DNA of 64,000 bases from Nostoc sp. 'Lobaria pulmonaria (5183) cyanobiont' (GCF_002949795.1 NZ_CP026692.1:3146545-3210544); one strand, 5' to 3'. Positions 18,752-29,045 are shown, counted from the stretch's first letter. The notes: generated from the sequence alone by a model not told the origin. Numbers and translations: made by a program.

Positions 18752-21700
18752 ATGATAAACCTACCAGAAAATCATCACCATAAAACCAGAAATAAGTTTA
18801 CTATAAAATTACTAGAAGCAACCAAAAATATTGTTTTTATAGATCCAAAAGTTATAGATTACCAAAGTTTGGTGTCTGGTATCGCACTCGGCAGTGAAGT
18901 TGTTATTCTTGATGCCAATAGAGACGGTTTAGCACAAATAACCGAGTTTCTCGCAAAACATGAATCCAATTCAGTTCAATCAATTCACATTGTTTCCCAC
19001 GGAAGTGTGGGAAGTTTGCAACTAGGGTCAATCAACTTCAACCTTAGCAACCTGGATAGCTACAAAAATCAGTTACAAAAGTGGGCAAGTGCTTTAACTG
19101 ATAAGGCTGACATCCTACTTTATGGCTGTGATGTAGCCAGTGGTGAAGGCACAAAATTTGTGCAGCAGATTAGCCGAATTACTGGAGCAGATGTTGCCGC
19201 TTCCACTGACAAAACCGGAAGTGCAGCTTTAGGTGGCGACTGGGATTTAGAAGTGAAGACAGGGAAAATTGAGGCTTCCCTAGCATTTAAACCGGAAGTA
19301 ATACAGGCTTACCAATCTATTTTGCCAGCTAGTTTTACTGGCACATACTCTCAAAACTTCAACTCATTAGCTGCTTCGGCAACATCTATTGCTTGGATTA
19401 ATGATTCAACTATTTCAGGCTGGTATTCCACAAGAACAAATTATAACGCTGGTTCTGGCACTAATAATGCAGGTGCAATGTACAGTTTTGGTACAACCAC
19501 AGACCGGGCACTTGGTTCTGTAGCTTCCGGTACTACAGGCACTATTTATTATGGGTTGCGCCTCCAAAACAATACAGGTTCAGCAATTACTAAGTTGCAA
19601 GTAAGTTACACCGGTGAGCAATGGCGTAATGGTGGTAATACATCGCCACAACAGTTGAAATTTAGTTATCAAACTGGGTCAACTCTCACAAGTTTGACAA
19701 CAGGAACATGGACATCTGTGACATCGCTAGATTTCACCGGACCAATTGCAACTGCAATCGCAAGTTCTCTGAATGGTAATCAAAGTGCCAATCGAACTGT
19801 GATAACACCTGTAATATTTAATCTAGCTACCCCAATAGCTAACGGTGAAGAGATTATATTGCGTTGGGAAGACATAGATGATGGAGGCAACGATCATGGT
19901 TTAGCGATTGATGATGTATCTGTCAAAGTAGATGGCACCACCTATATAGTAACTAACACCAATGACAGCGGTACTGGCTCCTTAAGGCAAGCTATTATCA
20001 ATGCCAATAACGATCCCGGAATTGAGACAATCCTCTTTGATACGACTGGAATATTCGGTGATACGACGCCCGACACCATTATCCTCACTTCTGGGGAATT
20101 GAATGTTACTGAAGGAGTGATCATTCAAGGAACTGGGGCTAATAAACTTACCATCAGTGGTAACAATGCTTCCCGTGTTTTTTATGCCAGTGCCTCCCTC
20201 TCAATTGATGGGTTGAAGATAACTGGGGGAAATGCAGCAAATGGTGGTGGGATCAATAGCACCAGTAGTGTTACAGTCAGCAATAGTACTTTTTCTGGCA
20301 ATACTGCCAGCACTAGCGGCGGCGGCATTTACAGTACCAGTAGTGTCATAGTCACCGATAGCAGTATTTCTGGCAACACCGCAAACAGCAATGGCGGCGG
20401 CATCTACAGCAGTAGTGCTACAGTCAGCGATAGCAATATTTCCGGCAACATAGCAAATCTTGGGGGAGGCATTTATAGCACCAATGCCACAGTTAGCAAT
20501 AGTACTCTTTCTGGCAACACCGCAAACAGCAATGGCGGCGGCATCTTCACAAACGGTAGTAACAGTAGTGTCACCATAAGCAATAGCACTATTTCTAGCA
20601 ATACAGCAAAAACTCATGGTGGCGGCATCTACAGCAGCAGCAATGCCACAGTCAGCAATAGCACTATATTTGGCAACACCTCTGATAGTGATAATAATGG
20701 ACAAGGTGATGGTGGCGGCATTTATAAATCTGGCGGCACAGCGAGCATCAGTAATAGCATCATTGCTGGCAATATTGATCCAGGTAATCAAGGAGCCGAT
20801 GTCTATGGTAATAACTTCAATAGCAATGGTTACAACCTGATTGGCAAAATTACTGGTAAATCATCTGGGACTCTGGGTACGGGCACAGATATTATTAACC
20901 CCAACCCCGGACTCAAACCGCTAGGAGATTACGGTGGTTCTACACAAACTCACGCTCTATACTTTAACAGTCCTGCCAGGAATGCTGGCGATCCAGCTTA
21001 TAGTGGTGGCTTAACTACCGATCAGCGCGGCACGGATTTTAACCGTATAGAAAGCGGGAGAATTGACATTGGAGCATTTGAATATGTGCTTCCAAAAGTC
21101 AACTTTGGTGCTGCTACGTACAATACAACAGAAGATAGTACCGCCACTACAGTAACTATTTCTGTTACCTTAGATGCCTCTCCCGAAACTGCTGTCACAG
21201 TTCCTATTGTCGTCAAAAGCAATAGCACGGCTACTAGTGGCAACGATTACACTTTTTCCCCCACTACCATCTCCTTTACTGCTGGCGCAACAGGCTTAAA
21301 TTTAACAAAGTTAATTACTTTTACTATTAACCCAGACGATTTACCTGAGAATGCAGAAACAGTTGTACTCAACTTCGGCACGCTAACAGGGGCTAATTTG
21401 GGGACAATAACTGAAACTACTCTCAATATTGCTGCTAATGATTCAATTCAATATGCAATTTCCACTCCCACTTCAACTTTAATTGAAGGTAATAGCGGTA
21501 CTCAAGCTGTTAGCTTCACGGTTACTCGCACTGGTGGTATTGGCGTGGCTAGTACCGTAAATTATGCTTTTAACGGTGCAGCAATTTTTGGCAGTGACTA
21601 TAACAATATTCAAGTGACAGGTGGAGAAACTGCTGCGTCTGGGACTTTAAGCTTCGCTGTTGGGGAAACCACAAAAACAATTACAGCCGATGTTTTGGGT

Positions 21701-24220
21701 GATAACACATTTGAACTCAATGAAGATATTACTGTTATCCTGAGTAACCCCAACCTCACAACTGCGCCAGCAAATTCCACAATTACTAACAGTTTAGCTA
21801 CAGTAAACATCATCAACGATGATAGCCAACCAACTATCAGCATCTCAGATGTCTCGGTTACTGAAAACAACACAGGTACAACAACTAACGCTAACTTTAC
21901 TATCAGTCTTTCTAATCCTAGTTATCAGCAGGTTACTGTAAATTACAACACGAGTAATGGCACTGCTCAAGTTGCTGACTCTGATTACAACTCTGCTTCC
22001 GGGACGATTACTTTCAATCCTGGTGAAACCAGTAAAACCCTTAGCATTGGTGTTGTAGGTGATAACAAATTTGAAACCGACGAGATATTTTCTGTCAATC
22101 TTTTGGGTGCGACAAATGCTGCGATCGCAGATAGCTTAGGAGTTGCTACCATCATCAACGATGACAACCAACCAACTATCAGCATCTCGGATGTCTCAGT
22201 TGTTGAAGGCAATACAGGCACAACAACAAATGCTAACTTTACTATTAGTCTCTCCAATCCCAGTTATCAGCAAGTTACTGTAAATTACAACACGAGTGAT
22301 GGTACTGCTCAAGTTGCTGACTCTGATTACAATTCGGCTTTAGGGGCGATTACTTTCAATCCTGGCGAAACTAGCAAAACTCTTAGCATTGGCGTCATCG
22401 GTGATAACAAAGCTGAAACCAACGAGACATTTTCTGTCAATCTTTTGGGTGCGACAAATTCCACAATTCTTGATAGTTTAGGAGTTGGTACCATCATTGA
22501 TGATGACAGCCAACCAACTATCAGCATCTCGGATGTCTCGGTTACTGAAAACAACACAGGCACAACAACAAATGCTAACTTTACTATTAGTCTCTCCAAT
22601 CCCAGCTATCAGCAAGTTACTGTAAATTACAACACGAGTGATGCTACTGCTCAAGTTGCTGACTCTGATTACAATTCGGCTTTAGGGACGATTACTTTCA
22701 ATCCTGGCGAAACTAGCAAAACTCTTAGCATTGGTGTCATCGGCGATAATCAAACTGAAACTGACGAGACATTTTCTGTCAATCTTTCAGCTGCAACAAA
22801 TGGCACAATTGCTGACAGTTTAGGACTTGCTACCATCATCAATGATGACAACCAACCAACTATCAGCATCTCGGATGTCTCAGTTACTGAAGGCAATACA
22901 GCCACAACAACTAACGCTAACTTTACTATCAGTCTCTCCAATCCTAGCTATCAGCAGGTTACTGTAAATTACAACACCAGCGATGGTACTGCTCAAGTTG
23001 CTGACTCTGATTACAATTTTACTCAGGGAACGATTACTTTCAATCCTGGTGAAACTAGCAAAACTCTTAGCATTGGTGTTGTTGGCGATAACAAATTTGA
23101 AACCGACGAGACATTTTCTGTCAATCTTTCGGCTGCGATAAATGGCACAATTGCTGATGGTTTAGGAATTGCTACCATCATCAACGATGACAACCAACCA
23201 ACTATCAGCATCTCGGATGTTTCAGTTACCGAAGGCAATACAGGCACAACAAATAATGCTAACTTTATTATCACTCTCTCCAATGCCAGTTATCAGCAAG
23301 TTACTGTAAATTACAACACCAGTGATGGCACTGCTCAAGTTGCTGACTCTGATTACAATTCTACTCAGGGGACAATTACTTTCAATCCTGGTGAAACTAG
23401 CAAAACTCTTAGTATTGGCGTCATCGGCGATAACCAAACTGAAGCCAACGAGACATTTTCTGTCAATCTTTTAGGCGCGACAAATGCCGCAATTACTGAT
23501 AGTTTAGGAGTTGCTACCATCATTGATGATGACAACCCAACAACTGTCAGTATCTCGGATGTCTCAATTGCTGAAGGTAACACAGGCACAACAACTAATG
23601 CTAACTTTATCGTCACTCTCTCTGCACCGAGTTTACAGCAGGTTACTGTAAATTACAACACTAGTGATGGCACTGCTAAAGTTTCTGACTCTGATTACAA
23701 CCCTGCTTCCGGGACGATCGTTTTCAATCCTGGCGAAACCAGCAAAACTCTTGGTATTGCTGTTATAGGTGATAACAAAGCTGAAAACAACGAGACATTT
23801 TCTGTCAATCTCTTCAGTGCTACAAACACCACAATTACTGATAGTTTGGGAGTAGCTACTATCACAAATGATGACCAACCTCCAGCCATTAGTATTGCAG
23901 ATGTATCAGTCAAAGAAGGCACAGCAGGGATGATAACTAATGCTAATTTTGTCGTCACTCTCTCTAATGAATTTTATCAAAGGGTGATTGTAAATTACAG
24001 TACGAGTGATGGTACTGCTAAAGAATCTGACTCGGATTACAATTTTGGGCTGGGGACAATTATTTTCGACCCTGGCGAAACCAGCAAAGTTATTAGTATT
24101 GGCGTCCGAGGTGATAATAAAGTTGAACTCAATGAAACATTTTTTGTCAATATATATGGTGCAGCAAATGCCATATTTAATAATAACCAAGGAGTTGGCA
24201 CAATTAAGAATGATGACTAA
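18752..24220 (+). CDS. Giant DUF4347 / beta-helix / Calx-beta surface protein
   Basis: ATG 18752 has a good AAGGA ribosome site; the frame is open to 18662, but that start has none. The protein has about 1,822 residues. Order: DUF4347 (about residues 25-195, with IHIVSHGSVGS and DILLYGCDVASGEG), a beta-sandwich segment (about 195-395, ending EEIILRWEDIDDGG and GLAIDDVSV), a right-handed beta-helix with POMP-like NSTFSGNTA repeats (about 397-745, starting VTNTNDSGTGSLRQAI and ending DIGAFEYV), then nine Calx-beta domains with the YNTSNGTA...DYN...TITFNPGE...DDN pattern. No Sec signal peptide is seen. Such proteins are thought to be exported, Ca2+-binding, and to act in adhesion or the sheath, but the role here is inference. 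Confidence 0.9.
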   Translation: MINLPENHHHKTRNKFTIKLLEATKNIVFIDPKVIDYQSLVSGIALGSEVVILDANRDGLAQITEFLAKHESNSVQSIHIVSHGSVGSLQLGSINFNLSNLDSYKNQLQKWASALTDKADILLYGCDVASGEGTKFVQQISRITGADVAASTDKTGSAALGGDWDLEVKTGKIEASLAFKPEVIQAYQSILPASFTGTYSQNFNSLAASATSIAWINDSTISGWYSTRTNYNAGSGTNNAGAMYSFGTTTDRALGSVASGTTGTIYYGLRLQNNTGSAITKLQVSYTGEQWRNGGNTSPQQLKFSYQTGSTLTSLTTGTWTSVTSLDFTGPIATAIASSLNGNQSANRTVITPVIFNLATPIANGEEIILRWEDIDDGGNDHGLAIDDVSVKVDGTTYIVTNTNDSGTGSLRQAIINANNDPGIETILFDTTGIFGDTTPDTIILTSGELNVTEGVIIQGTGANKLTISGNNASRVFYASASLSIDGLKITGGNAANGGGINSTSSVTVSNSTFSGNTASTSGGGIYSTSSVIVTDSSISGNTANSNGGGIYSSSATVSDSNISGNIANLGGGIYSTNATVSNSTLSGNTANSNGGGIFTNGSNSSVTISNSTISSNTAKTHGGGIYSSSNATVSNSTIFGNTSDSDNNGQGDGGGIYKSGGTASISNSIIAGNIDPGNQGADVYGNNFNSNGYNLIGKITGKSSGTLGTGTDIINPNPGLKPLGDYGGSTQTHALYFNSPARNAGDPAYSGGLTTDQRGTDFNRIESGRIDIGAFEYVLPKVNFGAATYNTTEDSTATTVTISVTLDASPETAVTVPIVVKSNSTATSGNDYTFSPTTISFTAGATGLNLTKLITFTINPDDLPENAETVVLNFGTLTGANLGTITETTLNIAANDSIQYAISTPTSTLIEGNSGTQAVSFTVTRTGGIGVASTVNYAFNGAAIFGSDYNNIQVTGGETAASGTLSFAVGETTKTITADVLGDNTFELNEDITVILSNPNLTTAPANSTITNSLATVNIINDDSQPTISISDVSVTENNTGTTTNANFTISLSNPSYQQVTVNYNTSNGTAQVADSDYNSASGTITFNPGETSKTLSIGVVGDNKFETDEIFSVNLLGATNAAIADSLGVATIINDDNQPTISISDVSVVEGNTGTTTNANFTISLSNPSYQQVTVNYNTSDGTAQVADSDYNSALGAITFNPGETSKTLSIGVIGDNKAETNETFSVNLLGATNSTILDSLGVGTIIDDDSQPTISISDVSVTENNTGTTTNANFTISLSNPSYQQVTVNYNTSDATAQVADSDYNSALGTITFNPGETSKTLSIGVIGDNQTETDETFSVNLSAATNGTIADSLGLATIINDDNQPTISISDVSVTEGNTATTTNANFTISLSNPSYQQVTVNYNTSDGTAQVADSDYNFTQGTITFNPGETSKTLSIGVVGDNKFETDETFSVNLSAAINGTIADGLGIATIINDDNQPTISISDVSVTEGNTGTTNNANFIITLSNASYQQVTVNYNTSDGTAQVADSDYNSTQGTITFNPGETSKTLSIGVIGDNQTEANETFSVNLLGATNAAITDSLGVATIIDDDNPTTVSISDVSIAEGNTGTTTNANFIVTLSAPSLQQVTVNYNTSDGTAKVSDSDYNPASGTIVFNPGETSKTLGIAVIGDNKAENNETFSVNLFSATNTTITDSLGVATITNDDQPPAISIADVSVKEGTAGMITNANFVVTLSNEFYQRVIVNYSTSDGTAKESDSDYNFGLGTIIFDPGETSKVISIGVRGDNKVELNETFFVNIYGAANAIFNNNQGVGTIKNDD
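21827..24217 (+). repeat. Seven tandem ~342-bp Calx-beta coding repeats
   Basis: Repeat units begin near 21827, 22170, 22510, 22852, 23194, 23537 and 23880, each encoding a QPTISISDVSV-type start and a NPGETSKTLSIGV core. The first five are near-identical in DNA, with synonymous and non-synonymous changes mixed; the last two diverge more. This suggests recent unequal recombination. Confidence 0.9.
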
Positions 24221-24512
24221 TCGTTATTGAACAGAACATTAGCGATCGCTGCAATTATCCCATCCCAGAATAGCGCTGGGAAAATACTTATATTATAAGT
24301 TGCAACTTGTTAATTTTTACGCCTATTCTTTGGTAATTAAAGTATTAATTATAACAAACAATATACTATATAGAGTTGGACTAGCATTTTAAAATCCAGG
24401 ATTAAGCCATTATCAAAAAAATTTATCCTAAAATCAAATATCCAGTAAATTTACGTATGCGGATTGAAGTCTTCTGAATGAATAGTAGAATTAGCCCATA
24501 CAGGAGAAGACT

Positions 24513-24977
24513 GTGACGCTCTTAAATGAAGCTCAAGTAGAGCAACTAAAGGAAATAACCACACGCTTGCGACAAGTAAGACAAGAAAAATCTATCCGCA
24601 TAGAAGAAATAGCCTCTCAGACAATGCTTCGAGTAGGTATTTTGCAAGCTTTAGAAGAAGATAGATTTGAAGAATTGCCTGAGCCAATTTTTCTTCAAGG
24701 ATTCATCCGTCGTTATGGAGATGCTTTAGGGCTGGATGGAAATGCTTTATCGTACAGCCTTGTAACCAATGTTGTCTGTCAAGATTCTAAAAATGCTCAT
24801 CACAATTCAGACAACAAACAAAATACATACATACCTCTTGTTCTGACCTATATTTTATTATTGGTCGGTGCATCTGCTGGTCTTCTTCATATACTTAATC
24901 CACAGCTTACAGCTGAATCCCTGACTCCAGAAGACAATAATCAACAGTCAATAGTCAGCAATCAGACTAACAAATGA
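24513..24977 (+). CDS. RodZ-like helix-turn-helix membrane protein
   Basis: Translation starts at GTG 24513 with CAGGAGA seven bases upstream. The 154-residue protein has an N-terminal HTH_25 domain (LKEITTRLRQVRQEKSIRIE, then IASQTMLRVGILQALEEDRF, and LPEPIFLQGFIRRYGDALGL). A single membrane helix follows at about residues 108-128 (YIPLVLTYILLLVGASAGLL), and a short polar tail. The plan is that of RodZ, which links MreB to the cell-wall machinery, but the periplasmic domain of RodZ is missing, so a regulatory or anchoring role is equally possible. Confidence 0.8.
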   Translation: MTLLNEAQVEQLKEITTRLRQVRQEKSIRIEEIASQTMLRVGILQALEEDRFEELPEPIFLQGFIRRYGDALGLDGNALSYSLVTNVVCQDSKNAHHNSDNKQNTYIPLVLTYILLLVGASAGLLHILNPQLTAESLTPEDNNQQSIVSNQTNK

Positions 24978-25000
24978 CCAAAAAGGCAGAGGAAGTGGAA

Positions 25001-25020
25001 AGACGCGATTAATCGCGTCT
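25001..25020. repeat. Interspersed palindrome, copy 2
   Basis: AGACGCGATTAATCGCGTCT, a 20-bp perfect palindrome, lies between the HTH gene and the converging gatA, and may act as a bidirectional terminator. It matches 3921-3938. Confidence 0.75.
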
Positions 25021-25082
25021 GTACCGAGTAAAAGAAAAGAATTAATAACCAATGACAAATGACCCATCACAAATGACAATTT

Positions 25083-26543
25083 TTAAGATATTTGCGGTTT
25101 ACGCAGATGCCAAGTAGTAGATTGTTCATAAGCATAAGCTACCTGAAACAGTTGCTCTTCTCGCAACACATTGCCAATTAGCTGTAATCCTATCGGTAGC
25201 CCTAGATCGTCAAAACCACATGGCAAACTTAAACTAGGTAAACCAGCAAGATTCACAGGAATAGTCATCAAGTCATTTAAATACATACTCAAAGGGTCAG
25301 TAGTTTTTTCCCCTGCTTTGAATGCTGTAGTGGGAGATGTGGGACAAACTAACACATCAACCGCGCCAAAAGCCTTTTCAAAGTCTTGCTTAATCAAGGT
25401 GCGGACTTTTTGCGCTTTCAGGTAGTAAGCGTCATAATAGCCAGCCGAAAGCGCGTAAGTGCCAATCATAATCCGGCGTTTGACTTCTGTACCAAAACCA
25501 GCGGCACGGGTACGAGTGTACATTGATAGCAGATTATCTGCATCAGGAGCGCGATACCCATATTTAACGCCATCGTAACGAGCCAGGTTTGCTGATGCTT
25601 CTGATGGGGCGATGATGTAGTAGGTGGGTAAGCCATAGCGAAAGCGGGGACAGGAAATTATATGAATTTCTGCTCCCAAACTTTGTAGTTGATCTACTGC
25701 TTTGGTAACAGCTTGTTCTACTACAGAGTCTAAACCTTCACCAAAAGTTTCTTTAATGATACCAATTCTTAGCTGACCTCTGGGTTTGAAGTTTGGTTTT
25801 AAGCTAGCAGCATAGTTGGGAATGGCAACCTTCAGGCTGGTAGAGTCTTTGGAATCGTAACCTGCGATCGCACTTAATAATATTGCGGCATCTTCTACCG
25901 TATTTCCAAATGGCCCAATTTGATCCAAAGATGAAGCGTAAGCCACCAAACCATAACGAGAAACCAAACCATAAGTGGGTTTCATCCCCACCACACCGCA
26001 GAAAGATGCAGGTTGGCGAATCGAACCGCCAGTATCAGAACCAAGAGCAACTACACATTCTTGGGCCGCCACCGCCGCCGCCGAACCCCCCGAAGAACCA
26101 CCTGGAACTCGTGACAAATCCCAAGGATTAGCCGTGACTTGATAGGCAGAGTTTTCCGTAGAACTGCCCATTGCAAACTCATCCAAGTTGGTTTTGCCTA
26201 CCATTACCGCCCCAGCATCTGCCAGTTTTTGCGTCGCTGTTGATTCATAAGGCGGCACGAAATTTTCCAAAATCCGGGAGGCGCAGGTGGTAGGAACTCC
26301 CTTGGTACACATATTGTCCTTGATACCCACAGGAATGCCCGCTAGCAGCCCAATTTCTTCTCCCGCAGCAATTTTGGTATCCACAGCACCCGCCTGCTCT
26401 AATGCCCGATCTGCCGTCACACATAAAAAGCTGTGCAATTTCGGCTCTAACGCTTGAATGCGCTCTAAAGCTTCTTGGGTAATTTCAACGGCAGAACGTT
26501 CTTTTTTAACCAGCTGTTGGTGCAACTCGCGGATGGATGCCAT
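25083..26543 (-). CDS. gatA: Asp-tRNA(Asn)/Glu-tRNA(Gln) amidotransferase subunit A
   Basis: GatA hydrolyses glutamine and passes ammonia to GatB, which amidates misacylated Glu-tRNA(Gln) or Asp-tRNA(Asn). The 486-residue length is normal. The amidase signature is clear: Lys in [11 protein letters not shown], then [15 protein letters not shown] with the cis-Ser, and [18 protein letters not shown] with the nucleophile Ser, giving the Ser-cisSer-Lys triad. C-terminal family marks are [20 protein letters not shown] (listed from [10 protein letters not shown]) and [12 protein letters not shown]. It is monocistronic here; gatB and gatC are unlinked, as usual in cyanobacteria. Confidence 0.96.
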   Translation of the reverse strand: MASIRELHQQLVKKERSAVEITQEALERIQALEPKLHSFLCVTADRALEQAGAVDTKIAAGEEIGLLAGIPVGIKDNMCTKGVPTTCASRILENFVPPYESTATQKLADAGAVMVGKTNLDEFAMGSSTENSAYQVTANPWDLSRVPGGSSGGSAAAVAAQECVVALGSDTGGSIRQPASFCGVVGMKPTYGLVSRYGLVAYASSLDQIGPFGNTVEDAAILLSAIAGYDSKDSTSLKVAIPNYAASLKPNFKPRGQLRIGIIKETFGEGLDSVVEQAVTKAVDQLQSLGAEIHIISCPRFRYGLPTYYIIAPSEASANLARYDGVKYGYRAPDADNLLSMYTRTRAAGFGTEVKRRIMIGTYALSAGYYDAYYLKAQKVRTLIKQDFEKAFGAVDVLVCPTSPTTAFKAGEKTTDPLSMYLNDLMTIPVNLAGLPSLSLPCGFDDLGLPIGLQLIGNVLREEQLFQVAYAYEQSTTWHLRKPQIS

Positions 26544-26893
26544 GATTGCTCTCTTTGTGACTCAAGTCATTGATTCTAGTACATATTGGCCAAAATTGGG
26601 TATTGGTTATTGGGCTTTGAGCATGGCTTATTCTCCTCTGCTTGCCATTCCCCATTCATCTGACAAAGCGGATTAATATGTATTGAAATGTGTTTAATAC
26701 GTTTTAAAAAACAGCAAACACATGGCTATCAACCGTCTATTGAATAGTTTGCCAAAGTTTTCATATATATTGGCTACTTTTGTGTAAGAGTATAGCAGTG
26801 TTTTCTAATGATATAATTTTGTATTACCACCTTATTAATACTACAAACTTCATAATTGTATCAATTCCACAAAATTTTTCGAGGTAAGGTAGG
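26544..26893. other. Divergent intergenic region gatA / dnaE C-half
   Basis: No gene is seen. A TATAAT at 26812-26817 could be the -10 element for the dnaE C-half, about 77 nt before its ATG, but no good -35 is visible. Short ATTGGG-type repeats lie near gatA. Confidence 0.35.
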
Positions 26894-27001
26894 ATGATAA
26901 AAATAGCCAGGCGTAAATATTTAGGCAAACAAAATGTTTATGACATTGGGGTTGAGCGTGACCATAATTTTGCAATCAAAAATGGCTTAATAGCTGCTAA
27001 T
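26894..27001 (+). other. DnaE split-intein C-terminal fragment (Int-C)
   Basis: Thirty-six codons from MIKIARRKYLG through VYDIGVERDHNFAIKNG to the terminal IAAN. Block F (VYDIGVERDHNF) and block G (AAN followed by Cys) are intact. From memory it is very close to the fast-splicing Nostoc punctiforme Int-C, with differences at a few positions (Arg6, Ile28, Leu32, Ala35). Confidence 0.97.
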
Positions 27002-28246
27002 TGTTTCAATAAATCCCATTCGACAGCCTATGGTTATGTAACTTATCAAACAGCATATTTAAAAGCTAATTACCCATTGGAATATATGGCGGCACTGTTA
27101 ACAGCTAACAGTGGTGATACCGATAAGGTACAGAGATACATTACTAACTGTACAAATATGGGTATTTCCATAGATCCGCCAGATATTAATCGTTCTGGTG
27201 TTGATTTTACGCCAACGGCAGGCAAGATTCTGTTTGGATTTTCGGCGGTGCGTAACGTGGGACAAAATGCGATCGCTTGTATTTTGGAGGCAAGAAATGA
27301 GACAGGAGAGTTTAAATCACTCGCTGATTTTTGCGATCGCGTAGATTTACGTGCTGTTAACCGCCGAACCCTAGAGTCGCTAATTTACTGTGGAGCCTTT
27401 GACAAAATTGAATCCAATCGCCAACAGTTAATTAACGACTCAGAATTAGTGTATGATTGGGCACAATCTCGTGCGAAAGATAGAGCTAGTGGTCAAGGGA
27501 ATATATTTGATTTATTGGGCGATGGATTTTCTTCAACTCAGAATAAAAGAGCAAGTAATGCCTTTGAAACTGCTCCCAAATCTAAACCTATAATAGATTT
27601 TACCCCCCAGGAAAAGTTGCAAAAGGAGAAAGAATTACTAGGCTTTTATGTATCAGATCATCCCCTGAAATCCTTACGACAAATAGCACCATTTTTGACA
27701 CCAATTAACCTTTCGCAGCTGGGAGAACAAAGAGAAGAAACGAGGCTTTGTGCAGTTGTGATGTTAAATAACGTCAAAAAAGTGGTGACAAAAAAAGGCG
27801 ATCAGATGGCAATCTTGCAAATAGAAGACCTAACTACACAATCAGAAGCTGTAGTTTTTCCGAAAACTTATGAACGTATTAGTTCTATACTCCAAGTTGA
27901 TACAAGATTAATTATTTGGGGAAAAGTAGATCGACGTGACGAGCAAACTCAATTTATTCTTGAAGATGCAGAACCAGTGGAAACAGTACAAATGGTAATG
28001 GTGGAATTAAATCCCCAGCAAGCAGGTAATATGGAAGATTTACATCGCTTGAAAACAATTTTACAAGACCATTCAGTAGACAAAGAAAAGGCAAAAATGC
28101 CAGTGATTGGAATTATCCAAACTGAAACTTCTCGTAAGCTTGTTCGCTTAGGTTGGCAATTTTGTGTACAAGATTCTCGAATAACTGTTCAAGCTTTGCA
28201 AAACGCCAGTTTTCCTGCTCATATAAAATCTCTGACTGGTAGCTGA
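26894..28246 (+). CDS. dnaE: DNA polymerase III alpha subunit, C-terminal half with split intein Int-C
   Basis: Residues 1-36 are the Int-C part of the cyanobacterial DnaE split intein; the C-extein begins at Cys37 (CFNKSHSTAYGYVTYQTAYL). After trans-splicing with the N-terminal half, encoded elsewhere, it gives full DnaE, the replicative polymerase. The extein of about 414 residues contains the end of the polymerase domain, the helix-hairpin-helix region (FKSLADFCDRVDLRAVNRRT, LESLIYCGAFD), the KELLGFYVSDHPL segment, and the OB-fold domain (VVTKKGDQMAILQIEDLT). The Asn36 and Cys+1 needed for splicing are present. The 5' half of dnaE is not in this window, which agrees with split organisation. 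Confidence 0.98.
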   Translation: MIKIARRKYLGKQNVYDIGVERDHNFAIKNGLIAANCFNKSHSTAYGYVTYQTAYLKANYPLEYMAALLTANSGDTDKVQRYITNCTNMGISIDPPDINRSGVDFTPTAGKILFGFSAVRNVGQNAIACILEARNETGEFKSLADFCDRVDLRAVNRRTLESLIYCGAFDKIESNRQQLINDSELVYDWAQSRAKDRASGQGNIFDLLGDGFSSTQNKRASNAFETAPKSKPIIDFTPQEKLQKEKELLGFYVSDHPLKSLRQIAPFLTPINLSQLGEQREETRLCAVVMLNNVKKVVTKKGDQMAILQIEDLTTQSEAVVFPKTYERISSILQVDTRLIIWGKVDRRDEQTQFILEDAEPVETVQMVMVELNPQQAGNMEDLHRLKTILQDHSVDKEKAKMPVIGIIQTETSRKLVRLGWQFCVQDSRITVQALQNASFPAHIKSLTGS

Positions 28247-28448
28247 CGCCAGCAGTGAAAAATCCACCAATACTGAAAAGCAGCTTAAGAATTAGTTTTA
28301 TTGAACTGTCAACAGTAAATTGCCTTAGGTATTCAGGATTTTAATCGTTTTTTTAGTTACTTACGCGGATGAAAATTTCCTTGATGTAGTGGTATCTTTT
28401 TATGCTAATACCCTTAAGGCTGCGACCGGGGGAAGGAGTTAGAACTTG

Positions 28449-29045
28449 ATGATCGTCAACGAGCTACATAGATTTGTTTCATACTGTAAAAAAATTCAAC
28501 CCCAAACTCACGAGGACATTCAAAAATTTTTTGAAGGAGTGATATTATTTCCTTATGATAAGGAACTTCTATTGCAAGCTTATTTATTTCTGAATATTAA
28601 AGAATTGTTTCCCTCGTGTGCTGAATTGCTGTTATTTGAAAAGTCTCCAATTTCAGATTACACAGATTTAGGGAAGTGTGATTTTGTCTTCCTGACTTTT
28701 AAAGGTAGTCTGTTTTTAATTGAAACTAAGTTTATTGACACAGAAGCAACTGGAGCGACAGAACGAAAAAGAAGAAATAAGCATAGAAACAAGGTATTTG
28801 AGCAAGTTATTACTTTAAAAGGTCGATTTAGCGAATATTGGAATATGAGGCTAGATCAATTAGAGTGCGGGGTTTTCACAACAGATGCAGAAGTTGCTTG
28901 GCGAGGAAATGGTGTGAATGTCACATCTAAATCAATATCTATAGATAAGCTCGAAAAATGGCGAAGAAGTTATCACAGTAATGAAAAATTTTTATGTCAT
29001 CAAGATGGGTCAAAGTTTGAGGAAAGGTTGAATTTTAAAGGTTGA
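28449..29045 (+). CDS. Hypothetical protein with possible PD-(D/E)XK nuclease core
   Basis: The protein has 198 residues from ATG 28449, with AAGGAG ten bases upstream; an in-frame TTG lies one codon earlier. No exact family is recognised. The centre has the layout of a PD-(D/E)XK nuclease: an Asp in KCDFVFLTFKG (about residue 77), then a strand LFLIETKFID supplying Glu-X-Lys, and a helix with Gln (NKVFEQVITLKGRF), as in motif III of restriction-like enzymes. The C-terminal part is basic. It is an orphan with no methylase or other defence gene beside it, and it converges on the oxidase operon. Assignment as nuclease is inference. Confidence 0.6.
   Translation: MIVNELHRFVSYCKKIQPQTHEDIQKFFEGVILFPYDKELLLQAYLFLNIKELFPSCAELLLFEKSPISDYTDLGKCDFVFLTFKGSLFLIETKFIDTEATGATERKRRNKHRNKVFEQVITLKGRFSEYWNMRLDQLECGVFTTDAEVAWRGNGVNVTSKSISIDKLEKWRRSYHSNEKFLCHQDGSKFEERLNFKG

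Noticed and set aside
20201..20791. Long antisense frame under the beta-helix region
   Set aside because: It mirrors the repetitive NSTFSGNTA coding DNA in another frame; composition is repetitive and no start or family is supported.
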